Notes: a model not told the origin generated them from the letters alone. A stretch of 64,000 bases of DNA from Hydrangea macrophylla (GCA_033977485.1 CM066984.1:107417691-107481690), one strand, 5' to 3'. Shown: positions 23,498-34,062, counted from the stretch's first letter. Numbers and translations are program-made.

Positions 23498-24706
23498 GAT
23501 CCATATGAACCCTATGAGCACCTTGTGTAATGATAGTAATTTAGTTGTTAGTGTATTAGTGGGTGTTGGGGGAAGCGGGTCAGTGATCAAACCCTTGACC
23601 TGATGAGGAGTGGGGTACTAACCGTACTATGCCTGCAGCTCTTTACTATGGGCGGTGGAACCACTTTCCCAGTGTAATTATATTACTAAAGAACAGTTGC
23701 CTTAGTTTCCATTGCTAGTAGTTGAGCAATTTTGATAGACCTTGTCGAATTTTCATTGCTTTCGATGACCATATTAATGGTTGACCATCATTTCCTTGAT
23801 GCAGTTTGAAAACGCAAATCATGATGATCCAAGGTCATAATTTTTCCATTTTTTTAATCAATCATATTTAAAATTTGGGAGTGATGCATTTAAATTTGGT
23901 GTTGATGATCCGTCATTTTACAAACCAAGAGCGAGCAAGGCATGAAATCTTCCATCGTAATTTTTCCGGATTCTTGGTTCCCTGCAGTTAATTCTTACTC
24001 TTACTGCTACATTTCATGTTAATCAAAGAAATTCTCTCTCATAATCTCTTTGGCAGGGAGGCTTGTTCGATGATTTCCTATCACATTTGATGTGTTGCTG
24101 TTGTGCCCTTGTCCAAGAATTGCGGGAAGTTGAAATCCGTGGGGTTTACGGTATGTCCTATGCAACAGACCTTTGGAACTCCACGAATTCTCTTAGACCT
24201 ACTTGAGACTTTCAACTATTGGTGTTCTCATATGTTGAGGATACCCAGTCATACCGCTTTGTCTCTTTAGTAGCATTTTCTTGGCTCTATTTGGTTTGTG
24301 GATTTAGAGAAGGAAAAGAAAAAGGAATGGAAAACAACAAGGATAGCTAGTTTCCTTTTGTTTTCCTCCATGCATAAATGTCATTGGAATTAAAAAGACC
24401 AGAATATTATTTTCAGTTGAGAAAAAACACGCAAAAATTTAAATTTTAAATTTATTTGTCAATGTATTTTCTTTTCGTAGTTATTTTTTAAATTAACCAA
24501 TCAAAGAAAGGTGTTTTCTTTTCCTTTTCACTCACTAGATTCATGAACCAAACATAGCCTTAGTTGGGAAAATTTGGCGTTTCGTGCTACAATTCAGTGC
24601 ACCAAGTATTTCTTAGTATCTGATATGCGCATTGATTAAACTTCAACCTGCAGGTCCCGAAAAGACAAAAACAAGTCCTCCACCTTCTCAATACATGGAG
24701 TCCTAG
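18441..24706 (+). CDS. MCA1: MCA-type Ca2+-permeable mechanosensitive channel protein (MID1-complementing activity)
   Basis: Seven exons with GT-AG introns: 18441-18848, 20049-20464, 21106-21215, 22829-22900, 23274-23380, 24057-24150, 24654-24706. Joined they give 1260 nt, 419 residues plus TAG, close to the 421 residues of Arabidopsis MCA1. The N-terminus GEIANVAQLTGVDAVRLIAM holds the single membrane segment and Asp20, matching the Asp21 needed for Ca2+ uptake in the Arabidopsis proteins. Exon 2 starts the EF-hand-like part (DQREYTLDDEDRKVQDVIL, about residues 145-163), then a coiled coil (about 188-215) and a serine/lysine-rich linker. Exons 3-6 encode the cysteine-rich PLAC8 region (GCCSEPSLC, SCCCYTCCIRRKLRKTLNIT, LMCCCCALVQELREVEIRG). 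The protein ends PPPSQYMES. Family role: plasma-membrane Ca2+ influx on mechanical or osmotic stimulation. Whether it is the MCA1 or MCA2 orthologue cannot be decided. All exons stay open and reading phases match at every junction. Confidence 0.93.
18860..18890 (+). repeat. (TA)n and T run in MCA intron 1
   Basis: A TA microsatellite followed by a T run just after the exon 1 donor. Confidence 0.7.
21533..22170. repeat. Dispersed repeat within MCA intron 3, possible captured sequence
   Basis: The left part (GGACAACTTAAAATACACA...CCAAAATACCCTCATC and a CCACCACC-rich stretch, 21533-21760) is similar to the complement of 33060-33265, so it belongs to a repeat family. The adjoining 21780-22170 has a 108-codon minus-strand frame (22159-21833) with Ser/Asn/Pro-rich sequence that I cannot identify. 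It could be captured gene sequence or chance. Confidence 0.4.
22334..22636. mobile_element. Tourist-like MITE in MCA intron 3
   Basis: 303 bp. Ends GGCTCTGTTTGGTTCGTGGG and, as complement of the right end, GGCTCCGTTTGGTTAGCGGA. The flanking 3-mers are TAG / TAA, close to the TTA/TAA duplications of PIF/Harbinger MITEs but not identical. Confidence 0.65.
23451..23494 (+). repeat. (CT)n microsatellite in MCA intron 5
   Basis: A CT run of about 44 bp beginning 70 bp downstream of the exon 5 donor. Likely polymorphic in length. Confidence 0.9.
24283..24559. mobile_element. Tourist-like MITE in MCA intron 6
   Basis: 277 bp. Ends GGCTCTATTTGGTTTGTGGA and, as complement of the right end, GGCTATGTTTGGTTCATGAA. 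It is the same end type as the element at 22334-22636. A target duplication is not evident (CTT / TTA). Confidence 0.55.
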
Positions 24707-24730
24707 CTGATACGATGAAACAAATTATTT

Positions 24731-24875
24731 AGGACTCGCATGGTAACCTTGTGATTTTTGATTCTCGGTTTTTGTTTTCATTTGATAAGAGTTAATTCTC
24801 TCATATTAGAGTCAATCATAAAATATAAAAAATTAAAATGAAACCAAAGAACTGAAAATCAAAAACCGTTCTCAG

Positions 24876-24921
<46 letters not shown>

Positions 24922-24945
24922 AAAACTGTGTTACAGGCGAGCCCT
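24731..24945. mobile_element. Fold-back MITE just after the MCA stop codon
   Basis: The left end GGACTCGCATGGTAACC and the complement of the right end GGGCTCGCCTGTAACAC are alike. Internally ATTTTTGATTCTCGGTTTTTG pairs with CAAAAACCGTTCTC. A run of about 39 A lies at 24880-24918. It is 25 bp past the stop codon, so it may be part of the MCA 3' untranslated region. Confidence 0.55.
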
Positions 24946-26195
24946 TGGTTGTCCAAAGATATATATGTTCTCTAAGCCCTGTACAGAGATAGTGGATATA
25001 TGCCATTGTTACTGGCAGAACTGTATTGGGATTTATTTTGTGCCATTAGTTAATTCTCTCTGTAAACAGATACGGTGTGTGTATCATAGTCGAACTTTGA
25101 AAAATGTTCTCTCTCTCTCTTATATATTTGGTTTTTGTATATATAAGATTTCTGAAATAATTTTCTTTCAGTTATTTCACTATTTCTTCTTGAATTTAAG
25201 GGAGGAGTTTGGTACCAAATTATATGTTGAAGGTAATCAAATGGGTTTAATGCTATAACTTTACATGCCAACATGACACTAAATAAACTTTTTCCAATAC
25301 AGTTAAGAATTAACATGTCTTTTGGCATATACCATGGAACACTAGAATATACTAACCTTTTATAAGTAATACCAAATCAATAATTCTGCACGCACTTATT
25401 TACACCACACAATTCTGGCTATTGATTCTAGTGGACTTTATTCTCTCTCACAGAAGTAGTACTCAATTTTTTTAAAATAAAGTAATGCTTAAAAAAAAAA
25501 AAACAAATCAGATTTTAAGCACTGAGACCCACTTCTGTAATAGAGAACAGTACAAAATGAACTATCTGTAATAGAGAACAGTACAAAATGAACTAAAGGA
25601 AAGGCACTGAAGTATTGTCCGGATAATGCATGTGTGTAAACTTATTTTTCCAGAAAATTAATTATGAGATACATGTTTTGAAATTCTATAGACTTATGAT
25701 ACCACCTCATGAAATAACTATTCTAGTGAATATTTTCTCCTATTTGAGTCCTTTCCATTTTCCATTATTTGCGTCGCCTTACAAAATGCTGCATCGTACG
25801 AAAAAATATTGATTGTCACGGTTATTAAGATGACGTAGTATTCCAAACCAACTCAAACTTTTTGTTTGTAAATATATACCCCTATTTCTAGCAGAATTTC
25901 TTCCCATATTAGCAAAATTTTCAAATATGTTAAGTAACATTACAGCATTTGCACCGCTTACATGCAATTCCAGACAATTTACAGATAAGTCAATTGTAGT
26001 CCAAAGTAAATAAATAAAAAAACTGTATATTTTTGTATGGGATCATACCAATGTTTCCCTTCCCCAACCAAGAGTAACTCCAGACTTCCCAGTACCAAAC
26101 ATTTCTCTTTTCCAAAGCAAAATTCCCCTGTATTCTGTATTCCAGTGGTAGGCGGATCAAGATGGGGTGTTCTACCTCCTTGGTCTTGGGTTCGA
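24946..26195. other. Intergenic DNA downstream of MCA
   Basis: No gene seen. A fold-back segment at about 25430-25560 (CTCTCTCACAGAAGTAG / complement of CCACTTCTGTAATAGAG) is a relative of the MITE at 16386. Next to it CTGTAATAGAGAACAGTAC occurs twice in tandem (about 25534-25594). Confidence 0.5.
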
Positions 26196-26290
26196 GATTT
26201 CATATGGGTAAATACAAGAGATTTGTCTACGACCTATGGCCTCCTTACAGGAGGTCAGAGGTTCGAAACCAGGGAAAGTGAGCTCTAAAA
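26196..26290 (+). mobile_element. SINE-head-like fragment
   Basis: CATATGGGTAAATACAAGAG ... GGAGGTCAGAGGTTCGAAAC aligns with the head of the SINE at 16514, including the B box and the GGCCTCC..GGAGG hairpin. The following body differs, so it may be a different SINE subfamily. Confidence 0.45.
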
Positions 26291-26679
26291 TTGGGGCCCT
26301 TAGAGATTTTTATTTTATTTTTTAGCGTTTATTTATACATAATTATGTGTAAAATTAGTTTTATGTCGCATCTTGCGGCATAACTTATGACTTTTATTTA
26401 TTTATTTTTTATTTTTATAACGCATAACTGAAGAGTTATTTGAAAGAGAAATCTGTTGAGGGAATAATACCTGAGTTGTCTAATGTACCCAATACCAATC
26501 ACAATGGGTACTGGTCTTAATATGTGAGAGCACTGTGCAAGAGCACCAACCTCACAATTTGTCCAATTACATTCCAAGATTTTTTAGACTTCAAGCTTTA
26601 AAATAAAAATAATATCATAAAATTCTAAATTTTAGGAATCACTAATATCATAAAACATCTACAATTTCCTATGCATCCA

Positions 26680-26695
26680 GCCTTAGGGTGGGCCC

Positions 26696-26736
<41 letters not shown>

Positions 26737-26985
26737 AGGGTCGTGTAAGCTAGTTGGAGGGAGGGAGGGAATAAATCTCAAGATGGACAATGTCCAACTT
26801 GGTGTGGGTTCAGATTCTACCGGTAGCTTGCTTCTCTGATTTACCAAGTGCATGTGTTGTGGGGTCGGTGCACGTGTCCGGAGATTTTGCCCCTGTTCTA
26901 CTCCGATAAAAATGATAATAGATACTGATCCCAAAATCGCAAAGGATAGGCTGAAGGATTTGTCCTCGTATCCGAGAAAAAAAAA
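26680..26985 (+). mobile_element. SINE copy with a poly-C expansion
   Basis: From AAAGGGTCGTGTAAGCTAG at about 26735 to the A run near 26985 it closely follows the SINE at 16514-16847 (CTCAAGATGGA, GTCCAACTTGGTGTGGGTTC, CTACTCCGATAAAAATGA). Most of the head is replaced by 38 consecutive C (26697-26734). Target duplication not found. Confidence 0.75.
26697..26734 (+). repeat. Poly-C tract, 38 bp
   Basis: 38 uninterrupted C at the place where the related SINE has a short CCCC. It could be a true expansion or an assembly or sequencing artefact. Confidence 0.9.
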
Positions 26986-27158
26986 TCATTTTTCTTCATA
27001 ATTTTATCGGTTACCACTACCCGTAAAAGTTTTAGAAAACTTTAGTAATTTTGTTGATTCTTCATTGAATGAGATCATATCAACAGGAAATATTACTCGG
27101 CAAGTTGTTTCCATTTTTTTCCATGACAGGTATTTTGTATATATATATATATATATAT

Positions 27159-27338
27159 TGTGAATATATTAAATAATCAAGAAAACAACAAAGGGAAATG
27201 AGAAAAGAGAGCTAGAGTTTCTCATTACACAAAAACTGAATGAATGAATACCATACAAAAGAAAAGACAATAATAGTATATCTAGGTATACAGTATTACC
27301 CTAATAGAAAGTAAAAGACTAAACTACCCTAAAGCTAA
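27159..27338 (-). repeat. 3' LTR of minus-strand Copia element
   Basis: Nearly identical to 31759-31939 (TGTGAATATATTAAATAATC ... CTACCCTAAAGCTAA). On its internal side it lacks about 30 bp that the other LTR has (31940-31969) and instead abuts 17 C (27339-27355), the expanded purine primer tract on the element strand. Confidence 0.85.
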
Positions 27339-27366
27339 CCCCCCCCCCCCCCCCCTCCTCTCAAAC

Positions 27367-28578
27367 TCACGATGATGCAGCTAGAAGCATAGAGAGTTTG
27401 CCAACTAAAAAACAAAAACGCTGAATCAGATATGACTTTGTAAACAAATCAGCAATCTCCACGGAAGAAGAAACAAAAGGTAAAGTGATAGCTCCATGCT
27501 TAAGGTGATGACGATTAATGTGACAATCAATCTCTATATGCTTGGTCCTCTCATGGAAAACTAAATTGTGAGCAATCTGAATAGCACTTTTATTATCACA
27601 ATACATAGGTGAAGGGCGAGGAAAGAAGACACCCATATCTGTAAGTAGCCGGCGTAACCAAATAACCTCACATGTAGTCAAAGCCATAGCACGATACTCA
27701 GCTTCTATGGAAGACACAACAACAACATCTTGCTTCTTGCTCTTCCAAGAAATAAGAGAATCACCCAAAAATATACAATATCCAGTAACAGACTTGCGAT
27801 TTGTAGGATCACCGGCCCAATTAGCATCAGAATATGCACGCAGCTCCAAGGAAGAAGATGACGAAAGTAAAAGACTTTGAAATCGAGTGCCTCTCAAGTA
27901 CCTCAAAATACGATGAATAGCAACCCAATAATCTGTAGGATCACCAGCCCAATTAGCATCAAAATATGCACGCAGCTCCAAAGAAGAAGATGACGAAAGT
28001 AAAAGACTTTGAAACTGACGGCCTCTCAAGTACCTCAAAATACGATGAATAGCAACCCAATGAACTGTAGTAGGGGAAGTAACAAACTGACTAACAACAT
28101 GAATAACATGAGCAATATCTGGACGAGTAATAGTAAGATAAACCAATCTACCAATAATAGTGCGATATAAGGTAGGATTAGGCAAAGGAACACCATCAGA
28201 AGGAGAAAGACGAACATTAAGCTCCAAAGGGGTATCAATAATCTTATTATTAGTGAGACGAGCATGCTCAAGAATGTCACCTGTATACTTAGACTGAGAA
28301 AAAAGATAACCTTTTGGAGAAAAGGCTACTTCAATCCCCAAAAAATAACGTAGTGGACCTAAGTCCTTCATTTCAAAACAACGAGCTAATTCAGACTTCA
28401 AAACTGCAATTCCATTAACATCATCACCAGTAATAATCATGTCATCAACATATAAAGAAAGCATAATACGACCAGCAGTGGTACACCTGACAAAAAGAGC
28501 TGAATCATACTCACTAGGGAAAAACCCAAATGAGGCAAGCTCGAGGAACCATATAAACCTCCTCTTGGAGGTCTCCAT
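27367..28578 (-). pseudogene. Copia reverse transcriptase (C-terminal part) and RNase H
   Basis: A 403-codon open frame. It begins within the reverse transcriptase palm: SEYDSALFVRC, then LYVDDMIITGDD with the catalytic YVDD motif (about 28438-28452), and DLGPLRYFLGIEV. The connection region follows (TRPDIAHVIHVVSQF). RNase H carries SDANWAGDPTN, SVTGYCIFLGDSLISWKSKK, SSIEAEYRAM and the tail HLKHGAITLPFV..ADLFTKS. A 132-bp in-frame tandem duplication adds 44 residues at the start of RNase H. The N-terminal half of the reverse transcriptase is in another frame at 28514-28999. Confidence 0.88.
27803..28066 (-). repeat. 132-bp in-frame tandem duplication inside Copia RNase H
   Basis: Two units, 27803-27934 and 27935-28066. 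Both encode WVAIHRILRYLRG..FQSLL..SSSSLELRAY.DANWAGDPT with few differences. The first catalytic segment of RNase H is thus present twice. Confidence 0.9.
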
Positions 28579-29139
28579 TCAAGAAAGCATTTTTAACATC
28601 CATCTGAGTTATATGCCATTGAAGAACAGAAGCAACTGCAATAAGAGCATGAACAATAGTCATTTTAGCAACAGGAGCAAAAGTCTCCTCGTAATCCATA
28701 CCATATTGCTGGGAAAAATCCTGGGCAAGCAATCTTCCTTTGTACCTCTCAACAGACCCATCTGACTTGGTTTTGATTTTATAAACCCAACGAGAACCAA
28801 TAGCGCTCTTACCAGAAGGTAAGGGAACCAGACTCCAAGTGTCTGTCTTATACAATGCAGAGAGTTCCTCTGCCATAGCCTGCTGCCAAAGAGGATGAAG
28901 GCCTAAAAAGGAAGCAAAAGAATCCGAATAACAAGAATAAACAAAATCAAGTAATTGAGTGGACTTACGAGTGCGAGCAGGATAGCGAGGAGGTTCCACA
29001 GCCTCCGCAGGTGCTTAGGTGGCTTCTGGAAGGGAGGTAACATCAGGTGGCAAGGTACCAGTATCAGCAGAAGTAGAACCATGAGGTGAGACAATATCAG
29101 TGGTGCATGGGGCTCGAGAGGGCACGCTATCAGTATCAT
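28514..29139 (-). pseudogene. Copia reverse transcriptase, N-terminal part
   Basis: The 161-codon frame 28999-28514 holds [50 protein letters not shown] and the catalytic motif [18 protein letters not shown]. It then jumps to sequence from further along the palm, skipping the usual GLKQAPRAW stretch. A deletion of roughly 40-50 codons plus a frame change therefore separates it from 27367-28578. Upstream (29139-29000) is spacer between integrase and reverse transcriptase. Confidence 0.85.
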
Positions 29140-29249
29140 CAGAGAATGGGTCTAGATGGATGAGATCAGATTTAGTTAACTCATGATGATTATCAGGAAT
29201 AAAAAAAAGGGTATGTGCTCGAGAAACACAACATGGCGAGAGACATATA

Positions 29250-30153
29250 GTTTCTTAGTAACTGGGTCAAAACAACGACATCTCTTTTGACTCTCACCAT
29301 AACCTAGAAAAATACAAATAGTAGACTTTGGTGACAATTTAGTATGCTCTACACGAGGTCAAAGGACAAAACAAGCACAACCAAACACCTTTAAAGAAGA
29401 ATAATCAAGAGCATGCCCATACAATTTTTCAAAAGGTGACAGACCTGAGTAGTGAGAGGACGAAATTTTATTAATTAGATTGACAGCAGTAAGGACAGCC
29501 TTTTCCCAAAAATCACTAGGGACATATGCAGATAATAAAAGAGAGTAAGCAGTTTCAACAATATGCCTATGTTTCCTTTCAGCAACACCATTTTGCTCCG
29601 GAGTGTCTGTACAAGAGGACTGGTAAATAGTTCCATCTAAAACAAACAACTCATGAAATTTATGATAGGTATACTCTCCACCTAAATCACATCTAAAACA
29701 TTTGATGACAGCAGAATATTAAGTTTTGACAAAAGCACGAAAGGTATTGTAAATATCAAAGATGTCTGAACGACGTTTCATAAGATAAACCCAACAGTAA
29801 CGAGTGCAATCATCAATAAATGATACATAATATCGAGACCCCCCTCTTGTAGTAACAGGAGAGGGTCCCCACACATCAAAATGAACTAAATCAAATAGTG
29901 CAAGATAATAAGAAGTACTTCTATTAAAAGGTAAAGCTAAAAATTTTGCCAGTTTACAACCACTACAATAAGAAATATCATGAGTTTGTAAATCTCCTAA
30001 TTGTCCTGTAGAAGCTAAAAATTTTAAACGAGAGGCTGAAACATGACCAAGGCGAGAATGCCATAAATAAAAACTAGACGAAGATGAACTCAAACGAAAG
30101 GATGACAAGTCAACGCTAGAAGCTGCAACCACTGGTACATTGAGCTTGTCCAA
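29250..30153 (-). pseudogene. Copia integrase
   Basis: The frame 30153-29719 gives the GAG-pre-integrase zinc finger (HSRLGHVSASRLKFLAS ... CSGCKLAK) and the first catalytic Asp (FDLVHFDVWGP), then FIDDCTRYCWVYLMK. The frame 29649-29359 gives TPEQNGVAERKHRHIVETAY with the catalytic Glu, and SPFEKLYGHALDYSSLKVFG. A frame break lies between them (about 29650-29720). The integrase would tie the cDNA to its target; here it is broken. Confidence 0.88.
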
Positions 30154-30210
30154 GATGTATAATCCCCCTTGCCTATGGCCTGTCCCAATTAGCGTCTGAG
30201 ATTGCGGATC

Positions 30211-30576
30211 CTACACATGCCAAAAACTAGAAGAAAAAGAGACTAAGTAACCTACATCACAAAGCTGACCAACAGAAACAAGATTCATAGTAAGTTTGGG
30301 AATGTGGTAAACACTAGAGAGAGATACATGAAGTGTGACAACAGACCCAACACATGTTAATGGCATGGGAATACTATCAACAGTCATAACAGGCAAAGAA
30401 GAAGTAGGACATAAGGATGCAAAAGATGACAAGTCAGGTGACATATGATTAGAAACTCTAGAGTCTAAGACCCAAATACCTGAGGACATACCTGAAGACA
30501 TACCTAGTGAAGAAGTGGCCATAACATGTGGCTGTGTGGCAAGGAACTTCTGAAGTTGCTCAGCAAGGGAGGTCAT
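30211..30576 (-). pseudogene. Copia aspartic protease region
   Basis: The 121-codon frame has WVLDSRVSNHMSPDLSSFAS, equivalent to the WVLDSGAS.HMT active-site motif of Copia proteases. The Gly after Asp-Ser is Arg, so the catalytic triad is damaged. Downstream it reads VYHIPKLTMNLVSVGQLCDVG, the conserved end of the protease. Confidence 0.85.
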
Positions 30577-30599
30577 GGACAGAGTGGATGGGAAAAGGG

Positions 30600-31539
30600 A
30601 ACCAGGTCCAAATGAGTCTGATGGTGGTACAACTGCTCAGTGTTAGGCTGTGAAGGCCTATACGAACGCTGCTGAGATTGGTTGTCAGATTTCCAAGGAG
30701 AAGATTGAGGTTGTTGTTGTGGTGGTCGACCATGTGAGGGCTGATTGCTGCTATTGGGCTGGTTTGCTCGACCCAACCTAGGACCCTTCTCCTTACAGTA
30801 GCTGCATACATCACTACCAACTCTTGAGTAAGGCTTATTCTGATTGTTGGATGGTGGTCGAAAAGGGGCTGATAAAACAGACGGAGTAGAGTCGGGGAGA
30901 ATTCCCTTTCCAGACTAAGTCTTGAGATGTATTTCCTCGGCTACTAACTCATGGACAACAGAATCAACTAACGGAAGTGGGCTACGATGGAGAATGGACC
31001 CACGAAGGCCCTCAAAATCATCATGTAGAGCCATAAAAAACTGAACCAGATGTTGTTCCTCCCTACTAGCGATATATAGTGCAAACGCCCGCAATTCGGG
31101 CGACTCCATAAGAGCCATCTGATCCCAAATCTGTCATTGTAGAATAGAACTCCTGAATACTCAAATTTTTTTGTTCAAGGGCACGAATATCACACTCTAA
31201 TTGGTACCTTTTTGCAAAATTGGATTGTGTAAACAATTTAGCCAAACGATCCCATACCTCCTTTGCATATTCAAACTTTGCCAATTGCATACCTATTGAG
31301 GGAGCAACGGAGTTGTTAATCCAAGTAATGATTTTTGAATTGTTTGTTTTCCAAACATCTAGCAATTCTGCAAATTTATCAGCCTGTTCATTCGTAGGTT
31401 TACTAAAATCTTCATTGATATAACCCCACATCTTCTTCCCCTTCAGAAAATTTTTCATCACATAATTCACATATGCAAAACTCTTTCTATCGAGTTTAAC
31501 ACTAATCGCTTGAAGCGAATCATTGCGTTTAGCAGCCAT
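30600..31539 (-). pseudogene. Copia gag
   Basis: Starts MAAKRNDSLQAISVKLDRKS at 31539, with KGKKMWGYINEDFSKP, VWDRLAKLFTQSNFAKRYQL and IQEFYSTMTDL, typical of the Copia gag (UBN2-type) capsid. A frameshift near 31100 moves it into MALMESPELRAFALYIAS..EQHLVQFFMALHDDFEGLR. The nucleocapsid part near 30800 keeps only CSYCKEKG of the CCHC knuckle; the HxxxxC half is not seen. Confidence 0.85.
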
Positions 31540-31740
31540 TATGAAAACGAAGCAATTAAATAACTCAAAACAAATGAACCAAAATCAAAGACAATCCAAA
31601 AACACAAAACAAACGAACCAGAATCAGGGACAGATTACAAAACGAACGCGAATCAGTGCGAGATCGATCCAAATACGAATCTGTATCAGCGAGAAATCCA
31701 AAAACGAACCAGAATCATCCGAAAATCGTGGATGAGATTC

Positions 31741-31758
31741 GAACCTGCTTTGATACCA
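31741..31758 (-). promoter_or_regulatory. Primer-binding site, initiator tRNA-Met
   Basis: The complement reads TGGTATCAAAGCAGGTTC directly inside the LTR, matching the 3' end complement of plant initiator tRNA-Met apart from one or two positions. It fixes the element orientation as right to left. Confidence 0.9.
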
Positions 31759-31969
31759 TGTGAATATATTAAATAATCTAGAAAACAACAAAGGGAAAAG
31801 AGAAAAGAGAGCTATAGTTTCTCATAACACAAAAACTGAATGAATGAATACAATACAAAAGAAGAGACAATAATAGTATATCTAGGTATACAGTATTACC
31901 CTAATAGAAAGTAAAAGACTAAACTACCCTAAAGCTAATAAAACTAATAATTCTAATAGCTAACTCTAA
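31759..31969 (-). repeat. 5' LTR of minus-strand Copia element
   Basis: Partner of 27159-27338. On the element strand it ends TTCACA next to the primer site and begins TTAGAGTTAGC. The expected TG start appears changed. Confidence 0.8.
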
Positions 31970-32205
31970 TATATATAAATTGTATGCTATTTTATGTTCA
32001 TCAATTGTGTTTACTATAAATTCTCCACATTGTGTTTTTTTGTTAGCTATTGTAATTTGGCGTATTGTTAGTGTTTTTTGATTGGATGTTTCAATTTTTT
32101 TCTCATTTCTTTTGATGTAAAAAAATGGCTATTTAGTCTAAGGTCCTTAAGATGGAGTCAATATGAACTAAATGATAAGCCATAAACAAAAAAACACATA
32201 AGGAC

Positions 32206-33265
32206 ATACTCTAAAATAATTATTTCTCCCAAAGTCCCCTAAATTTTAACTTTTCCTCCTAAAGTCTTGTAAAATTTTAAATTTCATTGTAAAAGACAAA
32301 ATTACTCCCTAGGGAACCACCACCACCACCACCACCACACTTCTATCTTTCTCCTCCTCTTTGCTACCATCTCTCCAACTCTCTCTCTCTCCTCCCTACT
32401 ACCAACTCTCTACTCTCTCCTCCCTGCCATGGCCGCCACCACTACCATCACGCACCATCGCCATCGTGAACCGCCGCCACCACCATCCCCACCGTGAACC
32501 ACCACCACCACCATCGCTAATCGCCACCGCCACCACCACCACCACCACCATCGCACCACCACAACCACCACCATTTCCTCCATTGTCCTCTTCATCTCCG
32601 ACGACGTGCAACCTCATAATTGAGATCTAGATCTTGATTTGGATGTCGCCGCCAAAATGAACTCCAACGAACACCATGCAATGCCACCACATATGAGGTA
32701 TGTTGCAGAATGTACAATCTTAAGAGAAATTTCACTTTAGTTATTATCTTAAGAGAAATTTTACTTAAGATATTTTAAGTGAAACTTCACATTTGTTAAG
32801 CAAAAAGGCAATTTTCAGCCAGCATCACCGTGAGCCACCGCCACCACCACTATCATCGTGAGCCACTACCACCTTCCTTGTAAGTTTTGTTTTTCTAATA
32901 TTCAGTGACTTCCCTTGTAAGCCCCTAGGGCTTGGTAGGATGCGGAGATCTTAAGTGAAATTTCACTTAGTATATTGTCTTACGCTAAATTTCACTTAAG
33001 ATATCTTAAGTGATATTTCACCTTTGTTAAGCAAAAAGGTAATCTTCAGTAGTGATAGTCGTGGTTGCCGGAAATAGCGAGGTAGTGGTTGCTAGAGATG
33101 GCGAAGGTGGTGATCAGAGGCCTGGTAAGGGCGAGTAGGGTTAGAGGATGAGAATTGTAGTATTTTGGTATATAGACTATTGGAGGACTTATCACGATTG
33201 TTTAATTTAAGTTGTCCTTAATTGCAAAAAGCTTGACTTAATGCAATTTTCATCATTTTTTCCTA
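32206..33265. repeat. Dispersed repeat with (CCA)n stretches and internal direct repeats
   Basis: Holds CCACCACCA-rich stretches (32318-32338, 32496-32580). Two similar blocks of about 110 bp (32719-32860 and 32950-33070) contain AAGTGAAATTTCACTTAAG-type palindromes and TTTGTTAAGCAAAAAGG. The right part, in complement, resembles 21533-21760 in MCA intron 3. The His/Pro- and Val/Gly-rich frames here are repeat artefacts. Element class and ends not resolved. Confidence 0.45.
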
Positions 33266-33406
33266 AAATGAATTCAAACTATAATAGGTATAGCGTACAT
33301 CCAATGGATATCATCAGTTAACATTTAATCACAACGTATGCAATTTATGGCACTCTACACGTCCTTTTCTTTTTCTTCTTCATTTTTCTTTTCTTTTTTT
33401 TTTTTT

Positions 33407-33545
33407 CTTTTTTTTTTTTCGCACGATGAGGACAAATTCTGCAGTCTGTCCTCTAAGACTTTGGGAGCCCTGCCAGTATTTCAGACGATTTTCCAATTGT
33501 CATTTTGTCATAGTAGAACAAAGACAAACCCAGAGGATATGCATT
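33407..33545 (-). mobile_element. Truncated SINE copy (minus strand)
   Basis: The complement carries the 3' part of the SINE family at 16514: GTTCTACTATGACAAAATGA, GACAGACTGCAG and TTTGTCCTCAT, then an A-rich tail (T runs at 33393-33419 on the plus strand). The head is missing. Confidence 0.55.
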
Positions 33546-33644
33546 AACCCTACAACATACGTAGCATGTAAGTAAGAGAGGTGAGTGAGCAGTGGAATTC
33601 GAACACACGTTAAACTCTGGATAAGATTCTTTCTTCCAACTCAC

Positions 33645-33829
33645 TAAGGCTGCACAAAAAAAAAAAAAACCGCAACCAAAATCGACCGGCTGAATTGAGC
33701 CCATTCAGTCGATTTTTAAAAATACATTCGTAAAAGAAAATCGAACCGATAGATCAAAAATAGCAAAAAAATGGACCAAACTGAGTCTATTAATAAATTT
33801 TTAGCCGAACTGATCAATACACAGCCCTA
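33645..33829. mobile_element. Small hAT-type MITE upstream of SKP1
   Basis: 185 bp with ends TAAGGCTGCAC and ...TACACAGCCCTA. It is flanked by CAACTCAC (33637-33644) and CAACTCAA (33830-33837), an 8-bp duplication with one mismatch. The interior has AATCGACCGGCTGAATTG and similar words in inverted order. It ends about 230 bp upstream of the SKP1 start codon. Confidence 0.7.
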
Positions 33830-34062
33830 CAACTCAATCACACGACCTCTACATGTTCTTAACCTTGATCTGTATTTGGGAAACCACAGCCCATCTCGGT
33901 TAGGTAAGCACACGTCCAGCTCACTCTCCCTATTAAAATAAAAATAGGGCCACCTCTTGGACCTATCCGTTTTTAAGTCTCAACCTCATCATCATCATCA
34001 ATCAAGAGATCCAAAAAAATCTACAACTAGGGTTTGACGGAGAGAGAGAGAGAGAGAGAACC
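33830..34062 (+). promoter_or_regulatory. Proximal upstream region and 5' leader of SKP1
   Basis: A (TCA)n run (33988-34001) and a GA run (34038-34059) precede the ATG, typical of plant 5' leaders. AGGGTTTGACGG is at 34028. No clear TATA box; AAATAAAAATAGG near 33937 is only a weak candidate. Confidence 0.4.

Larger units (their letters stand above)
27159..31969 (-). mobile_element. Copia retrotransposon with short LTRs, minus strand, defective
   Basis: A 4.8-kb element read right to left. LTR-like direct repeats of about 180-211 bp lie at 27159-27338 and 31759-31969. A primer site complementary to initiator tRNA-Met lies next to the right LTR. Between them are gag, protease, integrase and reverse transcriptase/RNase H in the Copia order (integrase before reverse transcriptase). 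TATAT flanks both sides (27154-27158 and 31970-31974), but this lies in TA-rich DNA and is weak evidence. The coding region has frameshifts, a reverse transcriptase deletion and a 132-bp duplication, so the element is not autonomous. Short LTRs are usual in the Ale-type Copia lineage; lineage not tested. Confidence 0.88.

Noticed and set aside
32361..32630. His/Pro- and Val/Gly-rich open frames
   Set aside because: Translations of (CCA)n-type simple sequence in a dispersed repeat; similar frames near 39500-40290 for the same reason.
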